Shown in pieces: positions 43,008 to 52,909 of a DNA stretch of 64,000 bases. The position numbers and the translations under genes are program-made. The DNA is from Bradyrhizobium algeriense. GTDB taxonomy: Bacteria; Pseudomonadota; Alphaproteobacteria; Rhizobiales; Xanthobacteraceae. Position 1 is the first letter of the stretch. Every line of letters begins with the position of its first letter. The stretch covers positions 2,976,001-3,040,000 of the forward strand of contig NZ_JAZHRV010000001.1 in NCBI RefSeq assembly GCF_036924595.1. The letters run 5' to 3'. Below the pieces are notes generated by a model. The model ran no database searches. It was given only the letters and a program-made list of their open reading frames with translations, and was not told the DNA's origin.

Positions 43008-44153
43008 TCAGGCGGCTTTCGGCGCCGGCGGCTTGAGCGGCTTGTCCTGCCGCTTCGACCAGGAAATGTAGTACGCGACAATGGTCATGATCGCGATGCC
43101 GGTCACGCTGACGAGGATCTGAACGAGCAGCGAGCCTGAACTCAACGACAGCATGAAATGTCCGACGAAGGACAGGAACACGCCGACGCAGAACACCGCA
43201 AGCGATTGCTGGCCGCAGACGACCAAGGGATCGAAAATCCTCCACTCCAGGCCCGGCCACTCCTTCGGCACGAAGCGGATGACCAGGATGACGATGACGA
43301 CGAAGTGCAGGAAGCGATAGGGCGCCAGATTGGTCTTGTCGTTCGGATTGAACGTCGAATACAGCCAGTGCGGGAACAGCTCGCCGAAAGCCGGAAACTT
43401 GCCGGCCATGGTCATGACCAGCGCGAGGATCATGTAGGCGATGCAGAACCAGAGCGTGGCCGGGTGCATGATCACTGACGCTGACTGCCGTGCACCACCG
43501 AGCGCGCACCATGCGCCGAATATGAACAGCACCTGCCAGGCGAACGGGTTGAAGTACCAGGTGCCGATCGGGTAGGCGGACAGATTCCATCCCGTTTGCC
43601 GCGACACCAGCCAAAGCACGATGGCGGCCAGCATGGTCCAGTTGGGCTGGCGCAGCATGATCCACAGCACCGGCGGGAACAGGCCCATCAGCACGATGTA
43701 GAGCGGCAGCACGTCGAGATTGACGGGCTTGAACTTCAGGAACAATCCCTGCCGCAGGGTTTCGGTCGCATTGTCGATCAGGCCAGCGACGTTGAAGTCG
43801 TTGACCAGTTGGGAATCGCCGAAGCGCAGCGCCAGATAGCTGATCGAGGCGATATAGATCACGAACAGGATGATGTGGGCAACATAGAGCTGCCAGACAC
43901 GCTTGGTCAGCCGCGTCGCGCCGACGATGAAGCCGCGTTCCAGCATCATCCGGGCATAGACGAAGGAGGCGGTATAGCCGGAGATGAAAACGAACAGGTC
44001 GGCGGCGTCGCTGAACCCGTAATTGCGGGTGGTGATCCAGTTCACGACGTTGTCAGGAATATGATCCAGATAGATCGCCCAGTTCGCGACCCCGCGAAAC
44101 AGGTCGAGCCGGAGATCGCGTCCTTTTTCTGGCAGGGTGGCGTTGATTTTCAT
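43008..44153 (-). CDS. opgC: OpgC domain membrane acyltransferase
   Basis: The 381-residue inner membrane protein has about ten helices and the OpgC N-terminus: RDLRLDLFRGVANWAIYLDH, then DAADLFVFISGYTA. OpgC succinylates osmoregulated periplasmic glucans. In this organism group the acceptor may be cyclic beta-glucan. It ends 31 bases from the carbamoyltransferase stop, tail to tail. The family is clear; the donor and acceptor are inferred. Confidence 0.88.
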   Translation of the reverse strand: MKINATLPEKGRDLRLDLFRGVANWAIYLDHIPDNVVNWITTRNYGFSDAADLFVFISGYTASFVYARMMLERGFIVGATRLTKRVWQLYVAHIILFVIYIASISYLALRFGDSQLVNDFNVAGLIDNATETLRQGLFLKFKPVNLDVLPLYIVLMGLFPPVLWIMLRQPNWTMLAAIVLWLVSRQTGWNLSAYPIGTWYFNPFAWQVLFIFGAWCALGGARQSASVIMHPATLWFCIAYMILALVMTMAGKFPAFGELFPHWLYSTFNPNDKTNLAPYRFLHFVVIVILVIRFVPKEWPGLEWRIFDPLVVCGQQSLAVFCVGVFLSFVGHFMLSLSSGSLLVQILVSVTGIAIMTIVAYYISWSKRQDKPLKPPAPKAA

Positions 44154-44382
44154 GGCTGCCGTTTCGCAGTAATGATTCGGGAGGATGGCGCCGCAGAATC
44201 AGGTCCCGCCCGCCGGATAGCCCTAGATTGTCACAGTACGGCATAATGACTATACCGGTACGGAAATGGTACATCCGGGTTTTACGGAATCACCGATCAA
44301 ATTTCCTGAAAGGTGTCTCTATACTATCCCGGCCGTTTCCACCAACCGCTACCGTGTCGCATACGCAAGGACCCGACCATCC

Positions 44383-44688
44383 ATGACCGCACGCATTTTT
44401 AAGCCCGCCAAAAACGCGATGCAATCGGGCAGGGCCACGGCCCGGGAATGGCAGCTCGATTACGAGCCCGAGCAGCCCCGGGCGGTCGAGCCTCTGATGG
44501 GCTGGACCTCGTCGGGCGACATGAAGCAGCAGCTCACGCTGCAGTTCGACACCAAGGAAGACGCGATCGCCTATTGCGAGCGCAAGGGCATTGCCTACCA
44601 GGTGATCGAGCCCAAGGATTCGGTGCGCCGGCCGGCCGCCTACGCCGACAATTTCGCCTTCAAGCGCGTCGAACCCTGGACCCATTAG
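44383..44688 (+). CDS. NADH dehydrogenase complex I NDUFS4-type subunit
   Basis: The 101-residue protein matches the ETC complex I conserved region (18-kDa/NDUFS4): MTARIFKPAKNAMQSGRATA, then WTSSGDMKQQLTLQFDTKED and AIAYCERKGIAYQVIEP, ending NFAFKRVEPWTH. In alphaproteobacteria this supernumerary subunit binds the peripheral arm of complex I. It is encoded alone, away from nuo genes, as is usual in this class. Confidence 0.93.
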   Translation: MTARIFKPAKNAMQSGRATAREWQLDYEPEQPRAVEPLMGWTSSGDMKQQLTLQFDTKEDAIAYCERKGIAYQVIEPKDSVRRPAAYADNFAFKRVEPWTH

Positions 44689-44741
44689 CCTAGCCGGCGT
44701 GCTTTTCAGCAGCCGCTCGACGCCCGGAGCCCGGACGAGGG

Positions 44742-45239
44742 CTACTGCGCCGGGCCCGATGCCGCCGGATCGTGGGGTATCGGCAGCGGCGCGTCCTTTG
44801 CCACACCAAGCACCGGGAAGGTTCTGATGTGGCGCACTTCAGGCATCGCAGAAAACTGCAGAAGCTGCTGGTGCATGCCTTCGACGTTTCGCGCCACGCA
44901 TTTGAGCAGATAGTCGGCGTCGCCCGAAATCCGCCAGCTCTGCAGCACGAGCGGCACCGCGGCGATCGATTTTTCGAATGCCTGCAGCGGGGCCTGGGCC
45001 TGGCTCTGGAGCTGGATCAGGACAAAGGAAATGACTTCGTAGCCCAGCAGCGTTTCGTCGAGCGTGGCCCTGATGGCGCTGACATAGCCGCGCTCGCGCA
45101 AGGTGCGAACCCGCCGCCGGCACGGCGGCTCCGAAATGCCGACCCGCTCCGCCAGTTCGTTGTTGCGGATACGTCCATCCCTTTGCAGCTCGGACAGGAT
45201 CTTCAGGTCGATGTCGTCGAGGGCGTGGCGTTCCGTCAT
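44742..45239 (-). CDS. Lrp/AsnC family transcriptional regulator
   Basis: The 165-residue protein has the N-terminal winged helix (LDDIDLKILSELQRDGRIRN and ELAERVGISEPPCRRRVRTL) and the RAM effector domain. Lrp-type regulators sense amino acids. It is 18 bases after the TetR stop on the same strand and close to the leucine pathway operon, so a role in branched-chain amino acid sensing is possible but unproven. Confidence 0.92.
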   Translation of the reverse strand: MTERHALDDIDLKILSELQRDGRIRNNELAERVGISEPPCRRRVRTLRERGYVSAIRATLDETLLGYEVISFVLIQLQSQAQAPLQAFEKSIAAVPLVLQSWRISGDADYLLKCVARNVEGMHQQLLQFSAMPEVRHIRTFPVLGVAKDAPLPIPHDPAASGPAQ

Positions 45240-45257
45240 GGGCTCCTCACGGGCACC

Positions 45258-45941
45258 TCATCGGCGTTCCAGCCTGCCACGCGTCGCCGTGCTCGGGGAG
45301 GGGGAACGTTTGGGTTGAGCCCGGCTGGGTGTTGCGCCGGGAGCGACGCTCGACAGCACCAGCTTTTCGTGGGCTGCAACGATGGCTTCCTTGGTGAGCC
45401 GCCCGCCGGGCCGGTACCAGGTGGTGAGGCCGGTCAACAGGGCCAGGATCGCGAATGTCGCCACCTGGATGTCCACGACCTCGAATTCGCCTTTGGCGAC
45501 GCCCTGGCTGAGGATTTCCGCCAGCCGCTGTTCGTAGGCGCCGCGCAGCGCCACGATCTCTTCGTAGTTCTTCGGCTCCAGGCTCCGCAACTCGGAATTG
45601 GCGATGAAGACCTCGCGCTTCCTGGTCATGTGATAGGTGACGTGGAAGGCTGTGAAGGCGCGGAGCTTGTCGACCGGCCGCTGCTTGCCCTGCAGCGCAC
45701 GATCGAGCTGGCGAAGCAATTCGTTGATGTGGTCCCGCACCAGCTCGAACAGCAATTCCTGCTTGGTGCTGATATGGTTGTAGAGCGAGCCCGACTGGAT
45801 TCCGACCTCGGCCGCAAGTTGACGCAGGCTCATGGCCGCGTAGCCGTGCTCGAAGATCAGGCGCAGCCCGGCCTTGCGGATCGCCTCCATCGTCTTCGGG
45901 CCGTGAGAACCGATCGTCCGCGCCATGGGGCCTCTGGGCAT
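45258..45941 (-). CDS. TetR family transcriptional regulator
   Basis: The 227-residue repressor has the TetR helix-turn-helix (AGLRLIFEHGYAAMSLRQLA, AEVGIQSGSLYNHISTKQEL) and an all-helical ligand domain. The last 30 residues are a disordered Ser/Pro/Arg tail. It is divergent from ivd with 158 bases between, a region with two inverted repeats (45979-45993 and 46059-46074). It therefore likely represses the leucine/isovalerate operon with an acyl-CoA as ligand. A second ATG at 45926 is an alternative start. Confidence 0.9.
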   Translation of the reverse strand: MPRGPMARTIGSHGPKTMEAIRKAGLRLIFEHGYAAMSLRQLAAEVGIQSGSLYNHISTKQELLFELVRDHINELLRQLDRALQGKQRPVDKLRAFTAFHVTYHMTRKREVFIANSELRSLEPKNYEEIVALRGAYEQRLAEILSQGVAKGEFEVVDIQVATFAILALLTGLTTWYRPGGRLTKEAIVAAHEKLVLSSVAPGATPSRAQPKRSPSPSTATRGRLERR

Positions 45942-45978
45942 TCGCCGCCGTGGAAACGAGCGGTCGATTGTATAATTT

Positions 45979-45993
45979 TGTCACGAAATGACA
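45979..45993. promoter_or_regulatory. inverted repeat, possible TetR operator (tetR side)
   Basis: TGTCA-CGAAA-TGACA is a perfect 5-bp inverted repeat with a 5-base spacer, 38 bases upstream of the TetR start. It is suitably placed for autoregulation, but a site of this length is not conclusive. Confidence 0.4.
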
Positions 45994-46058
45994 GTAGTTT
46001 CAATTGCCTGTAGCTATCATTTGAGGTCCGACAGGTTCCGCTTGCAGGCAAGTTAAAA

Positions 46059-46074
46059 AAACGTATGATCGTTT
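46059..46074. promoter_or_regulatory. inverted repeat, probable TetR operator (ivd side)
   Basis: AAACG-TATGAT-CGTTT is an inverted repeat of the AAACG-N6-CGTTT type common for TetR repressors of fatty-acid and acyl-CoA genes. It ends 25 bases before the ivd ATG, where bound repressor would block transcription. Confidence 0.5.
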
Positions 46075-46099
46075 AATTCCAAGGAATACACCGGGGGAA

Positions 46100-47272
46100 A
46101 TGATGGCCTCAAGCAGGCTGCTTCTCAACTTCGATCTCGGCGAGACCGCGGATGCGATCCGCGAGACGGTGCATGCGTTTTCGCAGAACGAAATCGCGCC
46201 GCGCGCGGCCGAAATCGACCGCAGCAACCAGTTTCCGCGCGACCTCTGGCCCAAAATAGGATCGCTCGGCCTGCACGGCATCACGGTCGAGGAGGAGTAT
46301 GGCGGCACCGGCCTCGGCTATCTCGAGCACTGCATTGCGGTAGAGGAAATGTCGCGGGCGTCAGCCTCGGTCGGCCTGTCGTATGGGGCGCATTCCAACC
46401 TCTGCGTCAACCAGATCCGCCGCAACGGCAGCGAGGCACAGAAGCGCAAATACCTGCCAAAACTGATCTCGGGCGAACACGTCGGCTCGCTGGCGATGTC
46501 GGAGCCGGGCGCCGGCTCTGACGTGGTGTCGATGAAGACCCGCGCCGACAAGAAGGGCGACCGCTTTGTGCTCAACGGCAACAAGATGTGGATCACCAAC
46601 GGACCGGAGGCCGATACGCTGGTGGTCTACGCCAAGACCAATCCCGAGGCCGGCCCGCGCGGCATGACCGCCTTCATCATCGAAAAGGGCATGAAGGGAT
46701 TTTCCACCGCGCAAAAGCTCGACAAGCTCGGCATGCGCGGCTCCGACACCTGCGAACTCGTATTCGAGGATTGCGAAGTCCCGGAAGAGAACGTGCTGAG
46801 CGAAGTCGGCCGCGGCGTCAACGTGCTGATGAGCGGCCTCGACTATGAGCGCGCGGTGCTGGCGGCAGGCCCGATCGGCATCATGCAGGCCTGCATGGAC
46901 GTGGTGCTGCCTTACGTGCATGAGCGCAAGCAGTTCGGCGAGCCGATCGGCACGTTTCAACTGGTGCAGGGCAAGATCGCCGACATGTACACCACCATGA
47001 ACGCCTCGCGCGCCTATGTGTACGCGGTGGCAAAGGCCTGCGACCGCGGCGAGACCACGCGCGAGGACGCGGCCGGCGCGATTCTGTACGCGGCGGAAAA
47101 AGCCACCCAATGCGCGCTCGACGCCATCCAGCTGCTCGGCGGCAACGGCTATATCAACGACTACCCGACCGGGCGGCTGTTGCGCGACGCCAAACTCTAC
47201 GAGATCGGCGCCGGCACCAGCGAAATCCGCCGCATGCTGATCGGGCGGGAACTGTTTGAAAAGACGGCTTAA
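46100..47272 (+). CDS. ivd: isovaleryl-CoA dehydrogenase
   Basis: The 390-residue FAD enzyme oxidises isovaleryl-CoA to 3-methylcrotonyl-CoA in leucine breakdown. Acyl-CoA dehydrogenase motifs are present: [37 protein letters not shown], and [19 protein letters not shown]. The residue typical of the isovaleryl type is in [13 protein letters not shown], where the Glu is in helix G rather than near the C-terminus. It is the first gene of the leucine operon and divergent from TetR. Confidence 0.93.
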   Translation: MMASSRLLLNFDLGETADAIRETVHAFSQNEIAPRAAEIDRSNQFPRDLWPKIGSLGLHGITVEEEYGGTGLGYLEHCIAVEEMSRASASVGLSYGAHSNLCVNQIRRNGSEAQKRKYLPKLISGEHVGSLAMSEPGAGSDVVSMKTRADKKGDRFVLNGNKMWITNGPEADTLVVYAKTNPEAGPRGMTAFIIEKGMKGFSTAQKLDKLGMRGSDTCELVFEDCEVPEENVLSEVGRGVNVLMSGLDYERAVLAAGPIGIMQACMDVVLPYVHERKQFGEPIGTFQLVQGKIADMYTTMNASRAYVYAVAKACDRGETTREDAAGAILYAAEKATQCALDAIQLLGGNGYINDYPTGRLLRDAKLYEIGAGTSEIRRMLIGRELFEKTA

Positions 47273-47384
47273 GCTTCACATCGGGGCAAAGATGATACAG
47301 GCTGTCGCATTCTCTTCGAATGGGCTGTTCCGGCCATCCTGAAGCCATCCCAGGGCACTCCAGCATCCAAAGAAAACGCCGACC

Positions 47385-48989
47385 ATGCCGCTTCACTCCA
47401 CCATCGATCCCACATCCTCTGAGTTTGCCCGCAACGCCGACGTGATGCGCGGCCTGGTGGCGGAGCTTCGCGAGAAGCTTAAAGTGGTTTCCGGCGGGGG
47501 CGGCGAGACGGCGCGCAAGCGGCATACCTCGCGCGGCAAAATGCTGGCGCGCGAACGCGTTGACCTGCTGGTCGATCCAGGCACCGCCTTTCTCGAATTG
47601 TCGCCGCTCGCCGCTAACGGCCTCTATGGCGGCGACGTCCATTCCGCCAGCGTCATTACAGGGGTGGGGCGCATTTCCGGGCGCGAATGCGTCATCGTCG
47701 CCAACGACGCCACCATCAAGGGCGGCACTTACTACCCGATGACCGTGAAGAAGCATCTGCGCGCGCAGGACATCGCGCGGCAGAACAATCTGCCCTGCGT
47801 CTACATGGTCGATTCCGGCGGCGCCTTCCTGCCGATGCAGGACGAGATCTTTCCGGACGAGCGGCATTTCGGCCGTATCTTTTATAACCAGGCGCAGATG
47901 TCCTCGCTGGGCATTCCGCAGATCGCCATCGTGATGGGGTCCTGCACCGCCGGTGGCGCCTATGTGCCGGCCATGTCGGACGAGAGCATCATCGTGCGCA
48001 ATCAAGGCACCATCTTCCTCGGCGGGCCGCCGCTGGTGAAGGCCGCGACCGGCGAGGTGGTGACAGCGGAAGAACTCGGCGGCGCCGATGTGCACTCCAG
48101 GCATTCCGGCGTCACCGACCATTACGCGCAGAATGACGCGCATGCGATCGGAATCGCCCGACGCATCGTCGCCACGCTGAAGCCGCCGACGCGGGCGGCG
48201 CTGAACATGCGCGAGCCGCGGGAGCCGCTGTTTCCGGCGGAAGAAATCTACGGCGTGGTCTCCGCCGACGGCAGAAAACCGTTCGACGTCCACGACATCA
48301 TCGCGCGTGTGGTCGACGGCTCGGAATTCGACGAGTTCAAAAAACTCTATGGCACGACGCTGATCTGCGGCTTTGCCCACATCTGGGGCTATCCGGTCGG
48401 CATCATCGCCAATAACGGCATCCTGTTCAGCGAGAGCTCGCTGAAGGGCGCGCACTTCATCGAACTGTGCTGCCAGCGCAATATCCCGCTGGTGTTCCTG
48501 CAGAACATCACCGGCTTCATGGTCGGCAAGAAATACGAGGCCGGCGGTATCGCGCGCGACGGCGCCAAGCTGGTGACGGCGGTGGCGACCGCGGGCGTGC
48601 CAAAGTTCACTGTCGTGATCGGCGGCTCCTACGGCGCCGGCAATTACGGCATGAGCGGCCGCGCCTATTCCCCGCGTTTTCTGTGGATGTGGCCGAACGC
48701 GCGGATCTCCGTGATGGGCGGCGAGCAGGCCTCCATGGTGCTGAGCCAGGTCCGACGCGACAATATCGAGGCCAAGGGTGAGAGCTGGTCGGCGGAGGAA
48801 GAGGACAAGTTCCGCGCGCCCATCCGTGCGCAATATGAACACCAGGGCAATCCGTATTACGCCACGGCACGGCTATGGGACGACGGCGTGATCGACCCCG
48901 CCGACACAAGGCTGGTGCTTGGCCTTGGATTATCAGCGGCTGCCAACGCGCCGATCGAACCGACGAAATTCGGCCTGTTCAGGATGTGA
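47385..48989 (+). CDS. mccB: 3-methylcrotonyl-CoA carboxylase, carboxyltransferase (beta) subunit
   Basis: The 534-residue subunit transfers CO2 from carboxybiotin to 3-methylcrotonyl-CoA. It has the two crotonase-like carboxyltransferase lobes: [36 protein letters not shown] and [14 protein letters not shown] in the first, [18 protein letters not shown] and [18 protein letters not shown] in the second. [11 protein letters not shown] distinguishes MCC/GCC from propionyl-CoA carboxylase. It lies 112 bases after ivd, and its stop overlaps the mccA start region. Confidence 0.95.
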   Translation: MPLHSTIDPTSSEFARNADVMRGLVAELREKLKVVSGGGGETARKRHTSRGKMLARERVDLLVDPGTAFLELSPLAANGLYGGDVHSASVITGVGRISGRECVIVANDATIKGGTYYPMTVKKHLRAQDIARQNNLPCVYMVDSGGAFLPMQDEIFPDERHFGRIFYNQAQMSSLGIPQIAIVMGSCTAGGAYVPAMSDESIIVRNQGTIFLGGPPLVKAATGEVVTAEELGGADVHSRHSGVTDHYAQNDAHAIGIARRIVATLKPPTRAALNMREPREPLFPAEEIYGVVSADGRKPFDVHDIIARVVDGSEFDEFKKLYGTTLICGFAHIWGYPVGIIANNGILFSESSLKGAHFIELCCQRNIPLVFLQNITGFMVGKKYEAGGIARDGAKLVTAVATAGVPKFTVVIGGSYGAGNYGMSGRAYSPRFLWMWPNARISVMGGEQASMVLSQVRRDNIEAKGESWSAEEEDKFRAPIRAQYEHQGNPYYATARLWDDGVIDPADTRLVLGLGLSAAANAPIEPTKFGLFRM

Positions 48990-48991
48990 TG

Positions 48992-50998
48992 ATGGACCGC
49001 TCGAAGCTTTACCGGCGTTTTCGCACGCTTCTGATCGCCAACCGCGGCGAGATCGCCTGCCGCGTCATCCGCTCCGCGCGCGCCATGGGTCTGCGCACCG
49101 TCGCCGTCTATTCCGAGGCCGACCGCGACGCCATGCATGTTGCCATGGCCGATGAGGCCGTATTGCTGGGACCCGCGCGCGCACGCGACAGCTATCTCAA
49201 TATCGAACGCGTAATCGAAGCCGCGCGCCAGACCGGCGCCGAGGCCATCCATCCCGGCTACGGCTTCCTGTCTGAAAACGCCGAGTTCGCGCAGGCGTGC
49301 CTGAACGCCGGGCTGGTGTTCGTCGGCCCTACCGCCGAGATGATGACCGCGATGGGCTCGAAGTCGGGCTCGAAGGCGCTGATGGAAAAGGCCGGCGTGC
49401 CGCTGGTGCCGGGCTATCACGGCGAGGCCCAGGACGAGGCGACGCTGGCAAAATCCGCCGACAAGATCGGCTTCCCTGTGCTGGTGAAGGCCTCCGCCGG
49501 CGGCGGCGGACGCGGCATGCGCGTGGTGAATTCAGCCGGAGAACTTGCGGCGGCGATCGTCAGCGCCAAGCGCGAGGCCAAGGCGGCGTTCGGCGACGAC
49601 CGCATGCTGATCGAAAAATTCGTGCAAAACCCCCGGCATATCGAGGTGCAGATCATTGGCGATAGCCACGGCAATCTGCTCTCGCTCTGGGAGCGCGAAT
49701 GCACGCTGCAGCGGCGGCACCAGAAGGTGATCGAGGAAGCGCCGTCGCCGACGCTGGACGCCACGCAACGCGAAGCGGTCTGCGCCGCCGCGCGCAAGGC
49801 GGCCGGTGCGGTGAACTATGTCGGCGCCGGCACCATCGAATTCGTCTCTGACGGCAAGGAGGTGTTCTTCATCGAGATGAATACCCGCCTGCAGGTCGAG
49901 CATCCCGTGACTGAACTGATTACCGGCTTGGATCTGGTAGAGTGGCAGTTGCGGGTGGCGTTCGGCGAGAAGCTGCCGCTCAAGCAGGACGAGATCAAGC
50001 TGAACGGCCACGCCATCGAGGCGCGGGTTTATGCCGAAAATCCGCAGAAGAATTTCATGCCTTCCGTGGGACGGATCAAGACCTGGCGCACGCCCGATGG
50101 CGTCGACGGCCTGCGGATCGACGCCGGATATCGCGATGGCGATGCGGTGTCGCCGTATTACGACGCCATGCTGGCCAAAGTGATCGCCTGGGCGCCGACG
50201 CGGCAAGCCGCCATCGAGCGGCTCAACCGCGGGCTGGAAGAGACCGACGTTCGCGGCATCGTCACCAATATCCCGTTCCTGTCGGCGCTGGTGACGCATC
50301 CGCAGGTGCGCGCCAACACCATCGATACCGGCTTCATCGAGCGCGAGCTGAAGAAACTGACGGAAGCCTCAAGCGTAGCTGGCGATCTCGAGCTTTGTGC
50401 TGCGGTGGCCGCGATCGTCAACGACGAGCAGAAGGCGGCGCGCAAGGAAGCGCATTCGCCGTGGCAGACGTTTGGCTGGATGCCGGTCGGAAAGCGGCAG
50501 CGGGTGTTCTCGTTCCGGCAGGGGCAGGGCGCCGAGCACAAGGTGACACTGCACTATGGCAACGGGCCATCGACGGTGTCGATCGGCAAGCACGAATTCG
50601 TTTTCACGACTTCGCCTGCCGATTGCGGGAGTTTCGACCTGACGATCGACGGCATGAAATCGCGCGTCACTGCCGTGATCGAGGGCCATGAGCTTTATTT
50701 GCGCACCCGCAACGGCCGCTTCGATCTGCATTGGGTCGATCCGTTCGGCGGCGAGACCGAGGAGCATGTGGGCGAGGACAAGATCGTTGCGCCCTTGCCA
50801 GGCACTGTGGTGGCGCTGCTGGCCGAAGAGGGCGCGACGCTGGAAAAGGGCGCTGCGATCCTCACGCTTGAAGTCATGAAGATGGAGCAAACCCTGCGTG
50901 CGCCCTTTGCGGGCGTGCTGAGGAAGATCAAGTGCAAGGTCGGCGATATCGTCAGCGAAGGCGTCGAACTAGCCGAAGTCGAGCCGGCGGCGTCATGA
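48992..50998 (+). CDS. mccA: 3-methylcrotonyl-CoA carboxylase, biotin-containing (alpha) subunit
   Basis: The 668-residue subunit carries the biotin carboxylase domain (RTLLIANRGEIACRVIRSAR, KASAGGGGRGMRVV for ATP, FIEMNTRLQVEHPVTE), the BT linker region, and a C-terminal biotinyl domain with the biotinylated Lys in LEVMKMEQT. It carboxylates biotin with ATP and bicarbonate. Candidate ATG starts are 48989 and 48992; the second is better spaced from AGGA. Its stop overlaps the HMG-CoA lyase ATG. Confidence 0.95.
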   Translation: MDRSKLYRRFRTLLIANRGEIACRVIRSARAMGLRTVAVYSEADRDAMHVAMADEAVLLGPARARDSYLNIERVIEAARQTGAEAIHPGYGFLSENAEFAQACLNAGLVFVGPTAEMMTAMGSKSGSKALMEKAGVPLVPGYHGEAQDEATLAKSADKIGFPVLVKASAGGGGRGMRVVNSAGELAAAIVSAKREAKAAFGDDRMLIEKFVQNPRHIEVQIIGDSHGNLLSLWERECTLQRRHQKVIEEAPSPTLDATQREAVCAAARKAAGAVNYVGAGTIEFVSDGKEVFFIEMNTRLQVEHPVTELITGLDLVEWQLRVAFGEKLPLKQDEIKLNGHAIEARVYAENPQKNFMPSVGRIKTWRTPDGVDGLRIDAGYRDGDAVSPYYDAMLAKVIAWAPTRQAAIERLNRGLEETDVRGIVTNIPFLSALVTHPQVRANTIDTGFIERELKKLTEASSVAGDLELCAAVAAIVNDEQKAARKEAHSPWQTFGWMPVGKRQRVFSFRQGQGAEHKVTLHYGNGPSTVSIGKHEFVFTTSPADCGSFDLTIDGMKSRVTAVIEGHELYLRTRNGRFDLHWVDPFGGETEEHVGEDKIVAPLPGTVVALLAEEGATLEKGAAILTLEVMKMEQTLRAPFAGVLRKIKCKVGDIVSEGVELAEVEPAAS

Positions 50999-51903
50999 GC
51001 GATCGCGTCCATATCGTCGAAGTCGGCCCGCGCGACGGGCTGCAGAACGAAAAGACCCCGATCAGCGTCGCCGACCGGATCGCTTTCATCGAGGCGTTGA
51101 TCGGTGCGGGTCTCCACACTGTCGAGGTCGGCGCCTTCGTCTCTCCCAAGGCAATCCCGCAGATGGTCGGATCGGCCGAAGTGCTGCGCGGCGTCAGCCA
51201 TCATGCGAATTGTGAACTGCCGGTGCTTGTGCCGAACGAGAAGGGTTACGAGGCTTCACAGGCCGCTGGCGCCAAACTGATCGCGGTGTTCGCCGCGGCA
51301 TCGGAAAGTTTTTCGCGCGCCAATATCAATTGCTCGATTGCGGAATCGATCGACCGGTTCAAGCCGGTGCTCGCCCGCGCCAAGGCCGACGGCGTGCGGG
51401 TGCGTGGCTACATCTCCACCGTGCTCGGCTGCCCCTATGAGGGCGAAGTCAAGCCGCAGGCGGTGGTCGATGTCGCAAAAGTGCTGTGGGACCTCGGCTG
51501 CTACGAAATCTCGCTCGGTGACACCATCGGCGTCGGCACGCCCCTGAAAGCGCGGCAGCTACTGCGCGCAGTGGCGGGCGATGTGCCGATGGCCAATCTG
51601 GCGATGCATTTCCACGATACTTACGGCCAGGCGCTGGCCAATCTCTATGCCGGGATGGAGGAGGGCTGCCGCGTAATCGACTCCGCCGCCGGCGGCCTCG
51701 GCGGTTGCCCCTACGCCCCCGGCGCGACCGGCAATGTCGCAACCGAGGACGTGGTCTACATGCTCGAAGGCATGAGCATTGCGACCGGCGTCGATATGCC
51801 GAAGCTGGTCGCGGCGACCAATGTGGTCAGCGGGCTGATCGGCCGTCCGCCGGTCAGCCGCGTGGCGGCGGCGTTGAACGCGAAGATGCGGGCCGCGAAG
51901 TAG
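50995..51903 (+). CDS. mvaB: hydroxymethylglutaryl-CoA lyase
   Basis: The 302-residue TIM-barrel enzyme cleaves HMG-CoA to acetyl-CoA and acetoacetate, the last step of leucine breakdown. Motifs: VEVGPRDGLQNEKTP (substrate and metal site), HFHDTYGQALANLY (metal His pair) and GLGGCPYAPGATGN with the catalytic Cys loop. The ATG overlaps the mccA stop. Methylglutaconyl-CoA hydratase, which works between MCC and this enzyme, is not encoded in the window. Confidence 0.95.
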   Translation: MSDRVHIVEVGPRDGLQNEKTPISVADRIAFIEALIGAGLHTVEVGAFVSPKAIPQMVGSAEVLRGVSHHANCELPVLVPNEKGYEASQAAGAKLIAVFAAASESFSRANINCSIAESIDRFKPVLARAKADGVRVRGYISTVLGCPYEGEVKPQAVVDVAKVLWDLGCYEISLGDTIGVGTPLKARQLLRAVAGDVPMANLAMHFHDTYGQALANLYAGMEEGCRVIDSAAGGLGGCPYAPGATGNVATEDVVYMLEGMSIATGVDMPKLVAATNVVSGLIGRPPVSRVAAALNAKMRAAK

Positions 51904-51908
51904 GCCGC

Positions 51909-52835
51909 CTACGCGGCCTTCAGTCCGACATTCGGTAGCATCGGCCTGCTCTTCAGCGCTCTCGCCATCATCGCCTCGACCTCTGCCTTCTCGTGCGGCA
52001 GCAGCGCAAGGCGCGGCGGTCGGGTCAGGGCGGTGCCGCGGCCCATGATGTGCTCGCAAAGCTTGATGCACTGGACGAGGTCCGGACGGGCGTCGAGGTG
52101 CAACAGCGGCATGAACCATTCGTACAGCGGCATCGCCTCGGCATAGCGTCCCGCCTTGGCGAGACGGAACAGGGTCTCGCCCTCGCGCGGGAAGGCGTTC
52201 GACATGCCCGAAACCCAGCCGACGGCGCCCATGGCGACGCTTTCGACAATGACGTCGTCGAGGCCGGCGAACAGCACGAAGCGATCGCCGACCATGTTGC
52301 GGGTGTCGATGAAGCGCCGCGTGTCGCCGGAGGAGTCCTTGAAGCACACCACCGTCTCGACGTCGGCGAGGGTCGCGAGAATGTCCGGCGTGACGTCGTT
52401 CTTGTAGATCGGCGGATTGTTGTAGAGCATCACAGGCAGATCGGTCGCGCTGGCAACCGAACGGAAATGCGCGGCGGTCTCGTGCGGCTTGGAGGAATAG
52501 ACCAGCGCCGGCATCACCATCACACCGTCGATGCCGACCCGCGCGGCCTCCTTGGCGGTTTCGACGGCAAACGCCGTCGTGAACTCGGCGATGCCGCACA
52601 GCACCGGCACGCGGCCGGCCGCGACCGACTTGGCCGTCTCCATGATGGCGATCTTTTCCTTGCGCTCCAGCGAGGTGTTCTCGCCGACGGACCCGCAGAC
52701 GATCAATCCGGAAACGCCGTCGCGGATCAGGCCGTCCATGACCTTTGCGGTTGCATCGATATTGAGCGACAGGTCGTCATTGAATTGCGTGGTAACGGCC
52801 GGGAAGACGCCTTCCCAGGAAATGCGTGGGCTCAT
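51909..52835 (-). CDS. DapA/NanA family class I aldolase or dehydratase
   Basis: The 308-residue TIM barrel has the family's GSVGENTSL substrate loop, the Tyr138 of MLYNNPP and the Schiff-base Lys166 in VVCFKDSSGD. It is not clearly dapA itself: linkage to a TRAP transporter suggests a catabolic member acting on a 2-keto acid, for example a sugar-acid aldolase/dehydratase or the hydroxyproline-pathway deaminase. It follows the TRAP genes on the same strand and is probably the last gene of that operon. Confidence 0.87.
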   Translation of the reverse strand: MSPRISWEGVFPAVTTQFNDDLSLNIDATAKVMDGLIRDGVSGLIVCGSVGENTSLERKEKIAIMETAKSVAAGRVPVLCGIAEFTTAFAVETAKEAARVGIDGVMVMPALVYSSKPHETAAHFRSVASATDLPVMLYNNPPIYKNDVTPDILATLADVETVVCFKDSSGDTRRFIDTRNMVGDRFVLFAGLDDVIVESVAMGAVGWVSGMSNAFPREGETLFRLAKAGRYAEAMPLYEWFMPLLHLDARPDLVQCIKLCEHIMGRGTALTRPPRLALLPHEKAEVEAMMARALKSRPMLPNVGLKAA

Positions 52836-52909
52836 TGTTTGGCTCCGATTGGAATTTTCCGGCGGATTGTCACATCCGCCGGGCTTTGGCTTGGAAACGA
52901 TGGGTGGGA

